From Candidatus Korarchaeum sp. (GTDB lineage Archaea; Korarchaeota; Korarchaeia; Korarchaeales; Korarchaeaceae), in NCBI GenBank assembly GCA_038888615.1, contig JAWAID010000002.1, positions 399,594 to 463,593 of the forward strand: a stretch of DNA of 64,000 bases, read 5' to 3'. Position numbers and translations under genes: made by a program. Positions 43,424 to 52,307 of the stretch are shown here, in pieces. The notes beneath the pieces were generated by a model that did not search any database, had not been told where the DNA came from, and saw only the letters and a list, made by a program, of their open reading frames with translations. The first letter of the stretch is position 1, and the number at the start of each line of letters is the position of its first letter.

Positions 43424-43855
43424 TCCCGCCGCTTAGGCTTGCGGACAGTCCATTTATCGCTTACCACATTGAGAGAGCGTTAACTCAGACTCTAGATTCA
43501 AATGCGTCAGTTCGACATATGATAATCTACTCTTCGGGTAACGCCGGTTCTGCGGTTTCGGATAGAGCAATAAGGATCAGTGACCGCTCTTGAGGATGGA
43601 AAACTCAATGAGAATTCGGAATTTCGCTTCCGGATTACTACGTGTAGTTACTGTGATGAATCTACGAGCGAGAGTCCTCTTCCTGAAGCCGGAAAAGGGG
43701 GATGCCGAGAGAGATCGAGGATTTGAGGGGAGTGACGGTGGATTTGATGGAGCAGCTAGGGGAACCTACGGCGGGATCTTTTATTTACCCAAAAGCAACC
43801 TCTAAGAAAGTATCAATTAATGAGAAGAGCTTCGCTGATACGCCCCCTCAGTCAA
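43424..43855. other. Intergenic region without supported gene
   Basis: Only short frames with no family likeness. A GTGATGA motif at 43653 and CTGA at 43683 resemble a half C/D-box RNA, but the second half is missing. Otherwise I see nothing. Confidence 0.5.
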
Positions 43856-44590
43856 TTAATCATAGCTCCTCCCGAGCACGAGCATGACACCCAGTTCCTC
43901 GCACCTCTTCCTCAGATACTCAGCGATCTCGTTCGGAGCGTTTTCAACAGCTAATACCTTCGCGTAAGCCTTCCTCCCTACGAACCTCTCAGCGACTTCC
44001 ACGTTAGCTAGAAGCTTCTTGAGCTCGTTTTCAGCTCTCTCTATGGTTTTGAGCGATAATGTCGCCTCACCGACCACGAGAGGATCGAAGCATATGACAT
44101 CAATCTCCCTGAAGAGGCCCTCGACGGGTAAGGTGATGCCGACTCTCACGTCGCACCTGAACCCACGTTCCTCCAGCCATATCCTCACCCAGTTAGCGGT
44201 GTAATGCTCGTAGGCGCCACCGAGGGAATCCCTTATCTCGATCAAGGCATTCGCCAACCATCTGTTGAATCTGAGCTGTTCCTCCCATCTCTTCCAATTC
44301 TCCTCCCAGCGCTTAGCGTTCTCCTCCCATCTCCTGCTGTTCTCCTCCCATCTCTTCCAATTCTCCTCCCAGCGCTTAGCGTTCTCCTCCCATCTCCTGC
44401 TGTTCTCCTCCCATCTCTTCCAATTCTCCTCCCATCTCTGACTTTCAAGTCTCATGAAGTTACTGAGGTCCTCCCTAAGCTTCCTTAACTCCTCTAATAT
44501 CTCCCCCAAGCCCAAGAGTCCGGCTACAGCGTATCTGAACTCCTCATCCTCCTTGAGCATGCGGAGTATCTCCTGCTTTATGTCCATCAT
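43856..44590 (-). CDS. Coiled-coil protein with C-terminal PD-(D/E)XK-like nuclease domain
   Basis: 244 residues with the same design as the gene at 19474. An N-terminal helix (IKQEILRMLKEDEEFRYAVAGLLGL) typical of DUF3782-type proteins comes first. Next is a coiled coil of 7-residue units of the type RWEENxK/S, organised as 21-residue repeats (RWEENWK-RWEENSR-RWEENAK). Then a nuclease-like core: VEGLFREIDVICFDPLVVGEATLSLK (E-I-D...G-E-A), then AKVLAVENAPNEIAEYLRKRCEELGVML. Function unknown; the Glu and Asp of the core are conserved. Its promoter side (44591-44640) is short. Confidence 0.75.
   Translation of the reverse strand: MMDIKQEILRMLKEDEEFRYAVAGLLGLGEILEELRKLREDLSNFMRLESQRWEENWKRWEENSRRWEENAKRWEENWKRWEENSRRWEENAKRWEENWKRWEEQLRFNRWLANALIEIRDSLGGAYEHYTANWVRIWLEERGFRCDVRVGITLPVEGLFREIDVICFDPLVVGEATLSLKTIERAENELKKLLANVEVAERFVGRKAYAKVLAVENAPNEIAEYLRKRCEELGVMLVLGRSYD
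44281..44434 (-). repeat. 63-bp tandem repeat, 2 copies plus partial
   Basis: Units at 44281-44343 and 44344-44406 are identical; a 28-bp partial follows at 44407. Each unit encodes three heptads of the coiled coil, so copy-number change keeps both frame and heptad register. Confidence 0.93.
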
Positions 44591-44806
44591 CCACCGTCAC
44601 AGTTGACGGAACCGCCATAAAAACTTTCGATCGGGATCGCCTGAAGCTGTGAGAGCTCGAGATGCGCACGGGTTGGATTGGGTGAGGGTGTCGCTCCACT
44701 GAACGAGCGATAGAATCTATTAGCGATCACTTCAGGGACTATCCCAGTTAGGTAGAACTCCATTCCCCTTGAGGGAGTTGTCTAAGACGTACTTGTTGAG
44801 GGATTC

Positions 44807-44817
44807 CATTATATCTT
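44807..44817 (+). promoter_or_regulatory. TATA box of the 44838 gene
   Basis: CATTATATCTT, centred 26 nt before ATG 44838. It favours this start over the in-frame start at 44769. Confidence 0.55.
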
Positions 44818-44837
44818 ACCTCCACCCCTTGACCGAG

Positions 44838-45752
44838 ATGAGGGCGGCGCTGATACCCGCTTACAACGAGGAGTCAAGGATAGCTCCGGTGATAGTGAAG
44901 GCCAAGAAGCACGTCGACCTGGTCATCGTGTGCGACGACGGCTCAACGGACCTAACCGGCGAGGTGGCCGCCAGCCTAGGCGCTCGCGTGATCAGGCACG
45001 AGAGGAACATGGGTTACGGTGCAGCTTTACTCACTCTCTTCAAGGAAGCCCTTGAGATGAACGTCAGCGTGGCTGTGACCTTGGATGCTGACGGCCAGCA
45101 TGACGCAGATTTCATCCCAACCTTGATCAAACCCATAGAGGAAGGTTCTGCTGATCTGGTCATCGGCTCCAGGTTCGTGAGCGGTGGGAGGGCGCATGGA
45201 ATCTCCCCATTAAGGAAGATCGCCCTCAAAGTACTGAACGCTTTAGGGAGGAGGGCCACTGGCTCGGGCGTTGTGGATACGCAGAGCGGCATGAGGGCCT
45301 ACTCGAGGAGGGCCCTCGAGGTAGCTCAGAGGGCCGTGGAGAGGGGGATGGGCGTCAGCCTGGGGATACTCAGGGAGGTCAGTGACTCGGGCCTCAGAGT
45401 AGCTGAGGTGCCAATAGTCGTGAGCTACGCAGGAAGTAAGCCCTCTAAGAACCCAATAGCTCACTTCTCTGAGCTCCTAGCTACCGTGCTTAGGATAGTG
45501 CTTGAGGAAAGGCCCTTAGTCTACTTAGGGATACCTGGAGCTGCCCTCCTCATGGTGAGCATGTACTTCGGCCTCCTGACGGCTAGCCTCTACCTCTCCA
45601 CCAAGTACTTCAGCCTCCCCATGGCCTTCATCTCCCTCTCCTCCCTCCTCCTGGGGATACTCCTGATAATGGCCTCATTCCAACTCTATTCCATAGCCAG
45701 GATAAGGACCGAGATAAGGAAGATCCACCCGCGGGCTCAGGAACGCAAGTGA
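44838..45752 (+). CDS. GT2 glycosyltransferase, dolichyl-phosphate-sugar synthase-like
   Basis: 304 residues. The GT-A catalytic domain starts MRAALIPAYNEESRIAPVIVKAKKHVDLVIVCDDGSTDLT and carries the DADGQHD metal/nucleotide motif and the GSRFVSGG segment, all typical of DPM1-like enzymes. DTQSGMRAYSRRA is the acceptor-side motif. Two C-terminal membrane helices follow (LGIPGAALLMVSMYFGLLTA and AFISLSSLLLGILLIMASFQL). It probably transfers a hexose from a nucleotide sugar to a polyprenyl phosphate at the cytoplasmic face, feeding N-glycosylation or lipid glycosylation. Sugar identity unknown. Confidence 0.85.
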   Translation: MRAALIPAYNEESRIAPVIVKAKKHVDLVIVCDDGSTDLTGEVAASLGARVIRHERNMGYGAALLTLFKEALEMNVSVAVTLDADGQHDADFIPTLIKPIEEGSADLVIGSRFVSGGRAHGISPLRKIALKVLNALGRRATGSGVVDTQSGMRAYSRRALEVAQRAVERGMGVSLGILREVSDSGLRVAEVPIVVSYAGSKPSKNPIAHFSELLATVLRIVLEERPLVYLGIPGAALLMVSMYFGLLTASLYLSTKYFSLPMAFISLSSLLLGILLIMASFQLYSIARIRTEIRKIHPRAQERK

Positions 45753-45810
45753 TGATCGGAGCCGACGTAAAAAGTTTAAAAATATTCAAAAAGGTGAGGG
45801 GTAGGGACTC

Positions 45811-47535
45811 TCAAGCGGGAGGTATCTCCGTGTATATCGTCTTCACGTCTATGCCCTTCCTCGTGTTGAGAGCTAAGTAAGCGGCGAATATCAGCGCTCC
45901 TATTCCCATCCAGGCAGCCTGCTGCAGCGGGATGTCGGTCGTGTAAGCACCCCAGTAGTAGAACACCTCATGGGTCGTCACGTAGAAGAAGAAGAAGTTG
46001 GCAGCCCATCCCCACAGACCGAGGAGCGTGAGTATCGGTACACCAGCGATCTCCCACCTGTACGGGGACTTCTCGTAGAGGTCCCTCCTCCAGTACGGTA
46101 TGACAGCGGCTGATAAGCAACCTAGCATCACGGCGAACTGGTAAAGGTTGCTCGTGTCAGCTGCAGCAGCCCAATCACCTCCAGCAGTTAGGGCCACGCC
46201 GGCCAGACCGCCTATCATCGTCAGGGTGACGGCCCAGTAGGGCGTGTGGAACCTGGAGTCGACGGCCGCGAACATCTCCGGGAAGAACCTGTCGAAAGCC
46301 CAAGCGAATATCATCCTGCTAGCGACTACGAAGAAAGCCGGTATGTCCTTGAGCAGCACTATGCCAACCAGCGTACCGTTGAGTACCTGCAGCCACTCCA
46401 TGCCCTTGGGCACCAGGGGTATCGTGAACGACGTCACCACCCTGGGCGGTAGCAGGTGGGTTGCGGGAACTCCCAGGAGACTTGCGACCCCTTCAGAACC
46501 CAGTTCAGCCATCAGGTAGTTGTAGAGAGCGGTGAAGTAAACCCTATCAGGAGGTATCCCTTGTTTAGCTAGGTAATCCAACGCCCCTGGTACCTTGGCT
46601 AGCACATCATGAGGTACGACGTAGGCAGTGTATACCAGGAAGGGTAGGGTTATGTAGTAAGCCATTATTATGAGGGTTCCGAGGACCTGGGAGACGAATA
46701 GCGACCTGCCTGGGGACTTCATCTCACCTCCCACGAATACTGCTGAGACTATCCCTATGTAAGCCCATATGGCTCCAGTTCCCGCTGCTATTGTCGCTCC
46801 CCAGTCGAAAGCCGCCGCTGGCAAGTTGCCCTTGGCCATACCCATCTCGAAGGCCTTGCTGACTATCTTCTCATAGGCCCCTGACCCGTAAACGGAGTTC
46901 CAGCCATTCACTGTAGCCATTGGGCCCATTCCCCACGTTCCGAGGATTATTAGGTTCGTAAGGCATCCTATTATCGCAACCACACCGAGTATGTTTATTA
47001 TCCAACCGTATATCCTCATTCCCAAGTAAGCTATAGCTCCGAATATCAGCACGAAGAGTATTCCGAGTATCCAGTGTCCCTCCGTGGTCGCCATCCACTG
47101 GGCTGTAGCGAGTAGGCCCTCATCCCTCAGAGCGATACCTGCTGCTGTAGCAGCGCCGACGAAGAAGTCTATGGAGTACCATGCGATTATCCCGTAGCTG
47201 AGTACCTCGGTGAACCAGAACCCCCAGGAGGCCAGGAACCCCACTGTCGGGTTGAGGCCCCTGCTTATGAATATGTAGTCACCACCCGTCCTGGGCATCA
47301 TAGCCCCTAGCATCGTGTACACTAATGCCGTTGGGATCGCGAGCGCTAGCCCAGTTATGAGGAAGGAGTAAGGTATGAAAGCAGCCGGATGCTGGTAAGC
47401 TGCTATAACTGATAACCTGTGAATTCCTCCTCCTACCGTGTGAGTGAAGACTATCATGAAGGCGGTGAAGGGTCCCACTGTCCTCACTAACCCTGAGGCC
47501 CTCCTCACGAACAGGGTCGGTGCTTCACCGGACAT
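45811..47535 (-). CDS. APC-superfamily amino-acid permease
   Basis: 574 residues, 12-14 hydrophobic segments. MIVFTHTVGGGIHRLS is the unwound helix-1 region, and LGAMMPRTGGDYIFISRGLNPTVGFLASWGFWFTEVLSYG the helix 2-3 motif. The gene is larger than typical APC members because of extended loops (GMGPMATVNGWNSVYGSGAYEKIVS). ATG with an AGGGGTGATG ribosome site and a TATA box at 47574-47586. Probably an amino-acid or polyamine importer; substrate unassigned. Third APC permease in the window. Confidence 0.87.
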   Translation of the reverse strand: MSGEAPTLFVRRASGLVRTVGPFTAFMIVFTHTVGGGIHRLSVIAAYQHPAAFIPYSFLITGLALAIPTALVYTMLGAMMPRTGGDYIFISRGLNPTVGFLASWGFWFTEVLSYGIIAWYSIDFFVGAATAAGIALRDEGLLATAQWMATTEGHWILGILFVLIFGAIAYLGMRIYGWIINILGVVAIIGCLTNLIILGTWGMGPMATVNGWNSVYGSGAYEKIVSKAFEMGMAKGNLPAAAFDWGATIAAGTGAIWAYIGIVSAVFVGGEMKSPGRSLFVSQVLGTLIIMAYYITLPFLVYTAYVVPHDVLAKVPGALDYLAKQGIPPDRVYFTALYNYLMAELGSEGVASLLGVPATHLLPPRVVTSFTIPLVPKGMEWLQVLNGTLVGIVLLKDIPAFFVVASRMIFAWAFDRFFPEMFAAVDSRFHTPYWAVTLTMIGGLAGVALTAGGDWAAAADTSNLYQFAVMLGCLSAAVIPYWRRDLYEKSPYRWEIAGVPILTLLGLWGWAANFFFFYVTTHEVFYYWGAYTTDIPLQQAAWMGIGALIFAAYLALNTRKGIDVKTIYTEIPPA

Positions 47536-48181
47536 AACATCACCCCTAAGAGGGCTGGTGGTAGGGCGCTCCCTATTAAATATAAACTTTTCCCCATAGG
47601 GAAGTTATGGGAATTTTATTTATTATATGTTACCATTAGGATAGATATTTTTCGATTATATCCCTCAATTTCGCTACTAATAATTAGCTATTCCAATTTA
47701 CGTGTAAATTAAGTCTGATGTCTGACCCATCGTAACCAATCGACTTACTGCTTTGACTGTCATCGTGATGGTACCCTTGGATAATTTCCCTCCTCTAACT
47801 CTCCCCCATGATCCTCCCCGGAGCGTTAGCGATCTCGTCGTCCTTCCTCGTCCTTATATCCTTCAAGAGGAGCTCAGCTGTCATCCTAACAGCGAAGTAA
47901 GAAGCCTAACCGTTATCGTAACTCTCCACTCTGAAATCATCCTCCGACCGCTCATCGACTTCAGCGCTTCGCTAATGGAAAACCTCTAACCCCTGAACCG
48001 TTTGCAGATCGTGTGCCCTTCACCGAACCTCCGCTGACCCATAATTAACACCCGCAATAACACGTCCTCAGTCCCCTTACCCTCACAAAGTTCAAATGTG
48101 GCTGCTCATGAGCGATGCGCCTGCATGATTGTATCTTCATTCAAGCTAAATGATGCATCAGTGCAAGCTCGAGGTCTTCCC
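47536..48181. other. Intergenic region, A/T-rich on the 47580-47710 side
   Basis: Carries the ribosome site (47539-47549) and TATA box (47574-47586) of the permease. The rest shows no supported gene; a 78-codon plus-strand frame at 47753 has no family likeness. No tRNA or repeat seen. Confidence 0.5.
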
Positions 48182-48973
48182 TCAGCGTGGATCGCCCCTC
48201 TCGATCACGAATATCGGTACCTCGACCGATACGTTTTGAGAGCTTATGATAACCCTTAACAGTTTCTCTCCGCAACCAGAACCGATCATTAAGTTCACCT
48301 CATACTTCCCCTTCCCCAACACAGCCTGACGGAGGATCTCAGCTACCACGCATTCACCCGAGACCTTTAGGGGGTGGTCGAAAGGGACATCCTCCCCCAA
48401 GTTCTCCACGAATACCTTAACCCTCATCTCATCATGAACCCCCATGACTATACCGTCGAGCTCAACACGGATCGAGATGTCCCCGGATGAGCTACCGAAT
48501 CGAGCCTCGAACCCCCCACCCATCGCTTCACTGAACAGCTTCGTCATAAGGACGCTCGCCGCTTCTAGCTGGAAGGGGATCTCCTCAGAGGCCCAAGGAT
48601 CCACCCAGCTCAACCTTATCCCGTACTCCTCGGAGACGAGTGAGTGAGAGAGGAAGTCCGCGGTTCCCGGCTTCGCTCCGTACTCCGAGTGACCTAAGGG
48701 TGTTAGTTCCTTGAGTAATAACCTAATAGCTTTCAAATCATCATCGCTCAACTTCATCTCCCTGTTAACCAACTTTCCTTGAAAGGAGGCCGTACCACTA
48801 GGATAGATAGTTAAGCCCTCCATCAGGCCCGCTACACCACCCGTCCTTCGGTAGGTCATCAGGGGCCTCTCCGAACGGAGCAGTAGGAGATAGCTCAAGA
48901 CCGTTATTGAAGCCACTAGCACGATTATGAGGATCGCTAGAGCCCATTTAGGCGCGCCTACCCAGTGGAGCAT
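48182..48973 (-). CDS. Membrane-anchored protein with emfourin-like domain
   Basis: About 263 residues. An N-terminal membrane helix (WALAILIIVLVASITVLSYLLLL) is followed by a domain MTYRRTGGVAGLMEGLTIYPSGTASFQGK...LKELTPLGHSEYGAKPGTADFLSHSLV...LEAASVLMTKLF. It resembles emfourin/protealysin-inhibitor proteins (the RxGGxAGL opening and the AD-x-F-Y-like middle). A C-terminal beta-sandwich (about 170-263; RVELDGIVMGVHDEMRVKVFVENLGEDVPFDHPLKV) follows. A protease-inhibiting role is inference. ATG 48973, 24 nt after a CTTTTTATAAG box; the upstream ORF extension (to 49024) is not used. Confidence 0.6.
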   Translation of the reverse strand: MLHWVGAPKWALAILIIVLVASITVLSYLLLLRSERPLMTYRRTGGVAGLMEGLTIYPSGTASFQGKLVNREMKLSDDDLKAIRLLLKELTPLGHSEYGAKPGTADFLSHSLVSEEYGIRLSWVDPWASEEIPFQLEAASVLMTKLFSEAMGGGFEARFGSSSGDISIRVELDGIVMGVHDEMRVKVFVENLGEDVPFDHPLKVSGECVVAEILRQAVLGKGKYEVNLMIGSGCGEKLLRVIISSQNVSVEVPIFVIERGDPR

Positions 48974-48991
48974 ATCACTACATGGATCAAA

Positions 48992-49002
48992 CTTATAAAA
49001 AG
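48992..49002 (-). promoter_or_regulatory. TATA box of the emfourin-like gene
   Basis: CTTTTTATAAG on the minus strand, centred 24 nt before ATG 48973; leaderless transcript expected. Confidence 0.6.
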
Positions 49003-49204
49003 CACGCGATCCTACCTGGCCCAATAGGCTCCAGAGCCACTCAAGGGTATCCGAGTGGTATCCGGAGCTATAGCTCTTCGAAGCCGGGAAGTGATCATCC
49101 CCTCCGATGTTTCCCCTGAGAAATGAAAAAGCACATTCACACCGACTTCAGATAGCTCTAGGTCCACGCAGCGGCTGAAAATCTGCTTGATGAGGTCCTG
49201 AGCC

Positions 49205-50353
49205 TTAGACCTCTATGATGAGGTCCTCTAATTGATCCGGATAGCGTGTTATTGATTCGAAACCGTCTCGCCTTACCAGTACCGTGTCCGAGTGCCTGAA
49301 CCCACCTAACCCCCTCACGTATATCCCGGGCTCCACGGATATAACCATCCCCTCCTCAAGTACCGTATCATCACCTATATCGAGGAAGGGGGCTTCGTGA
49401 AAGTCCAACCCTATCCCATGTCCAGTGTGATGTCTCCAATATCCAATCAAACCCTTTTCCTCAAAGAACCTCCTTACAGCCCTATCTACGTCGCTGCACT
49501 TAACCCCAGCCCTCACGCTCCCGAGAGCCACCTGCCTCGCTTCCATCATCAACCTGAAGAACCTCTCCTGCTCAGGGGTTGGGCTACCGACTATGAGGGT
49601 TCTCTCCAGCTCGGAGCAGTAACCACTCACGTTCGCGGTTGCTCCGGTGACCAGCACGTCCCCTCTCCTTATCACGGCGTGCACGGTGAGGGAGTGGGGG
49701 TAATAGGAGTGCTCACCAACTTGCCCTCTGAAACTCACTTGAGCACCTGAGAACGGACCTAATGGTCTATAGATATCCCTGAGGGTCTTAGCCATCGCTA
49801 AAGTTGCCTCCATGCTCGCTAGTAAGGAGATCTCATCCTCGAGCCCCCCAACACGGATGCGCTCCTGAAGGAGCCTGTGGGCGTAGCCAGCCCACTTAGC
49901 GCTCTCCTTCAATAACTCAATTTCCTCTTCGGATTTCACGATCCTCAATCCCTCCACTAAGTCCCTCTCGTAACTGTAAGATGCCCTAAGCACCTCACTG
50001 AGCCTCGGTCCCCTGTAACCGTAAGCGTGTCCATGCCCGTCACCATCGAAACCTATCCTCTTACCTTCTAGCCCAAGCTCCCTCATGTAGTCTGCTATAA
50101 CGATCATCGGATGCTTCTCATCAGGATACTCCGTGTAACTGAGCACCTTATCAGCGTAAGAGTACTTCTCAGCATGCTCGAGCTCGAGCCTCGGGACGAA
50201 CAGTATCCTCTCACCGCCAGCCAATATCAGAGCCGCTATGGGCCTCTCAGTTGGGATATGGAAGAAGTTCGTCACATAAGCGATGTTGGAGGGGGAGACT
50301 AAGTAGAGGGCATCCAACCCCTTCTCGCTCATCCTCTTAGTGATCTCGCCCAC
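49205..50353 (-). CDS. M24-family protein (prolidase/creatinase fold) with altered metal site
   Basis: 382 residues of pita-bread fold. The N-terminal creatinase domain opens KGLDALYLVSPSNIAYVTNFFHIPTERP. In the catalytic domain HHTGHGIGLDFHE and EEGMVISVEPGIY are conserved. The first metal Asp (usual DxG) is Thr in LVTGAT, the second (YxSDxTRT) is Glu in GYCSELERT, and the last Glu (RxEDT) is Ser in RHSDTV. A two-metal peptidase is therefore doubtful, and a creatinase-like metal-free hydrolase is possible. GTG 50353 is used as start, although family N-termini suggest about a dozen more residues upstream, where no standard start codon is seen. Confidence 0.8.
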   Translation of the reverse strand: MGEITKRMSEKGLDALYLVSPSNIAYVTNFFHIPTERPIAALILAGGERILFVPRLELEHAEKYSYADKVLSYTEYPDEKHPMIVIADYMRELGLEGKRIGFDGDGHGHAYGYRGPRLSEVLRASYSYERDLVEGLRIVKSEEEIELLKESAKWAGYAHRLLQERIRVGGLEDEISLLASMEATLAMAKTLRDIYRPLGPFSGAQVSFRGQVGEHSYYPHSLTVHAVIRRGDVLVTGATANVSGYCSELERTLIVGSPTPEQERFFRLMMEARQVALGSVRAGVKCSDVDRAVRRFFEEKGLIGYWRHHTGHGIGLDFHEAPFLDIGDDTVLEEGMVISVEPGIYVRGLGGFRHSDTVLVRRDGFESITRYPDQLEDLIIEV

Positions 50354-50702
50354 CCTCCTCTCAATCTCACCCTTCGTGATGTAGAGGATAATATCACCCG
50401 ATGGAGCGTTGAGACAAAAAATTTAAAATCTTACGAGATCCGGATTAATCCAGTTAGCGTCACTTGGGGAGATCGGTGCTGGGAGCTGGAGTGAGGGAAG
50501 ACCATCGATCTACGCCCCTAAGTTCAGTACTGCCTCAATGAAGGATGTTCGTAAGCTCTTATCTTCCCAAGGCCTGGGATGCGGGCTCACCCACCTCTAA
50601 CTCGCATCTCCCGGAGAGGCTAATCGAACCCCTCCCACCAGAGGGCATCGAGAGGCCTCAACTCAACCTAGCTCGAGAGGTCTCGAAGATCTCCCTCACG
50701 CC
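50354..50702. other. Intergenic region with a long imperfect hairpin
   Basis: GGGATGCG (50576-50583) pairs with CGCATC-T-CCC (50603-50612). A TATA-like TTTTAAATTTTTT on the minus strand near 50411-50423 could serve the M24 gene. No gene supported. Confidence 0.4.
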
Positions 50703-51131
50703 TCACCGATAGCAAAGCTGATCCTCAGAGATCTTCGAAATGAGGAGTAGGTCCGCATACTCCCTGATCACCTCATCCACAACTTCAACCCTAATCCTCT
50801 CATCTCTGGAGAGGAGAAGCCTTCCTTTAGTGAGGACAATGTAGATGAAAGGTAGAGGGGCCCCGTTAAGCACTTGGACATCCACTGGGATCTTGAATCT
50901 CAGTTCAAGTTTCGATGAGAGCTCAACCTCGTATGAGAACGCCTCCTTCGGGTCCTCGATCCAGAGGGCTATATCTACGTCCCTGAAGAGCTCCCTCTCT
51001 AGGAAGCTTCCGTGAACGTAGGCGAACAGTATCCCATCAACTCCCTCTAGGGATTCCCTTAGTTCGCTTAGGAGCCTCTCCCTCTCACCATCAGCCATCC
51101 TGTAATACCTCAGCCCCGTTAGGCCGATCAT
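50703..51131 (-). CDS. mntA: MNT-domain nucleotidyltransferase antitoxin (MntA-like)
   Basis: 142 residues. The minimal nucleotidyltransferase motif is YVHGSFLERELFRDVDIALWI (G-S-x9-D-x-D). FKIPVDVQVLNGAP supplies the third acidic strand. In MNT/HEPN modules this protein neutralises the HEPN ribonuclease by AMPylating it. It follows the HEPN gene with a 1-nt gap in the same direction, the standard order here being HEPN then MNT. Confidence 0.88.
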   Translation of the reverse strand: MIGLTGLRYYRMADGERERLLSELRESLEGVDGILFAYVHGSFLERELFRDVDIALWIEDPKEAFSYEVELSSKLELRFKIPVDVQVLNGAPLPFIYIVLTKGRLLLSRDERIRVEVVDEVIREYADLLLISKISEDQLCYR

Positions 51132-51132
51132 C

Positions 51133-51552
51133 TCACCTCCTCAGAAACGACCTTACCTGAGCTATGAAGTCCTCGAAATCCCCTAGACCTTTTTTAACAC
51201 TCTCATAAACCCTCTCATCTGAGATGCTCCAGTATCTATGAACCAAGAGGTTCCTCAGCCTGGCTGCTGAAGCTAGCCTAGATGCTAGCTCCTCCATCAG
51301 GACCCCTCTGGATCCGAGTCTCTCGAAGCAATGAGGGAACCCCTCAGCTGTTTCGTTGTAAAAGCTGAGAAGTATACGCAGGCATATGCTAGCTGAGGCC
51401 TCAACGAGCTGTATCACTAGGTACCTCATTGAGAGCTTCTCGTATATCGTCAGCTTCCCGAACTCCTTAGCTAAGATATCTCTTAAGATGAGAATAGCAT
51501 CGTTGATCTCCCTGATGCGCGATTCTATCAGTTCATCCACCACGCTCATCAC
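51133..51552 (-). CDS. hepT: HEPN toxin, HepT-like (DUF86)
   Basis: 139 residues, all-helical. The ribonuclease motif R-x(4-6)-H is seen as RNLLVHRYW, the exact HepT signature. ILRDILAKEFGKLTIYEKLSMRYLVIQLVEASASICLRIL is the DUF86 first half. Acts as an RNase toxin held by its partner MntA at 50703. A type VII toxin-antitoxin module close to mobile-element remains. Confidence 0.88.
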   Translation of the reverse strand: MMSVVDELIESRIREINDAILILRDILAKEFGKLTIYEKLSMRYLVIQLVEASASICLRILLSFYNETAEGFPHCFERLGSRGVLMEELASRLASAARLRNLLVHRYWSISDERVYESVKKGLGDFEDFIAQVRSFLRR

Positions 51553-52307
51553 GTAATGACCGCAGGATAACTTAAAACGGATGCTCTAACTACCATCACG
51601 GGAGTAGTACCTTCTCTCAGTTCTCCACAATATTGCTCCATATCTCATCGATTGCCCTCCGCAGCAATTGCTTGCAAAAACTGTAACTTTATGGTTATCC
51701 AGTCGTATGAGTACTGAGGTCCCACTGTCCCCTATCCGCTGTTGCAATAGCTGTTTTTAATTCCTCTTTACTGAATACCATACTTAGAGACCTTCCTTAA
51801 CCGTATTTTCACTTCTTGCCTTAATTCTTAATCTTATCATGAAACTACTGGCGGCGATATGAGAGCCACCTATGAACCTCCTCAACCTACTCTCGTTCTC
51901 CTAGTTCCTGAAGGCCTCAGCGTGCCCGCGGCCGTAAGGGTAGAGGGTGTTGATATATCACGAAAACATGCTTTTGAAAAGCAAATCCTCCCGGAGTTCC
52001 CTTCCTTGCGCGTATTGCATGGGAATCCTGAGCAATACCTTATTAAACTTCGGATCTTTCTGGAGAAAGTGCGTCGGCTGATGGGAACGGGTTCACGCAC
52101 TAGTTTGAGGCTGCGTATACCTGACCCATACGAACCTTACCTTCGCTCAGGCAACGTCTTGATGCCCCTACACGAGCCTCTCATCAAATCGTTGAGGGCG
52201 AGTTGGCAAGCCGTCATCACAGTTCCAAGATAGATAGGTCTAAGTATAGAAATGCGGAGCAGATGTGGGATAATTTTTTTAAATAAGGTGAGCTAGTAGG
52301 AAGCTGA
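51553..52307. other. Intergenic region between toxin-antitoxin pair and tnpB remnant
   Basis: Contains a 124-codon plus-strand frame (51859-52233) with a TATA-like TTAATCTTATC about 25 nt before its ATG, but with no recognised motifs. I cannot decide whether it is a gene. The end of the region (52268-52290) has a TTTTTTTAAATAAG box that would drive tnpB. Confidence 0.4.
51859..52233 (+). CDS. Doubtful hypothetical protein
   Basis: 124 residues beginning MRATYEPPQPTLVLLV, not recognised. Supporting points are the ATG with a TATA-like element at leaderless spacing and a length of 124 codons. Against it are the lack of a family, a proline/arginine-rich composition and an overlapping antisense frame. 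Could be a decayed gene linked to the neighbouring element. Confidence 0.25.
   Translation: MRATYEPPQPTLVLLVPEGLSVPAAVRVEGVDISRKHAFEKQILPEFPSLRVLHGNPEQYLIKLRIFLEKVRRLMGTGSRTSLRLRIPDPYEPYLRSGNVLMPLHEPLIKSLRASWQAVITVPR

Noticed and set aside
43653-43686. GTGATGA followed by CTGA, like a C/D-box guide RNA
   Set aside because: Only one half is present; there is no second C' and D box pair at the normal distance.
44281-44434. Regular repeats as a CRISPR array
   Set aside because: Repeats are head-to-tail without spacers and lie in frame within a coiled-coil gene; the same holds for 19609-19751 and 57271-57446. No CRISPR array or cas gene is present in the window.
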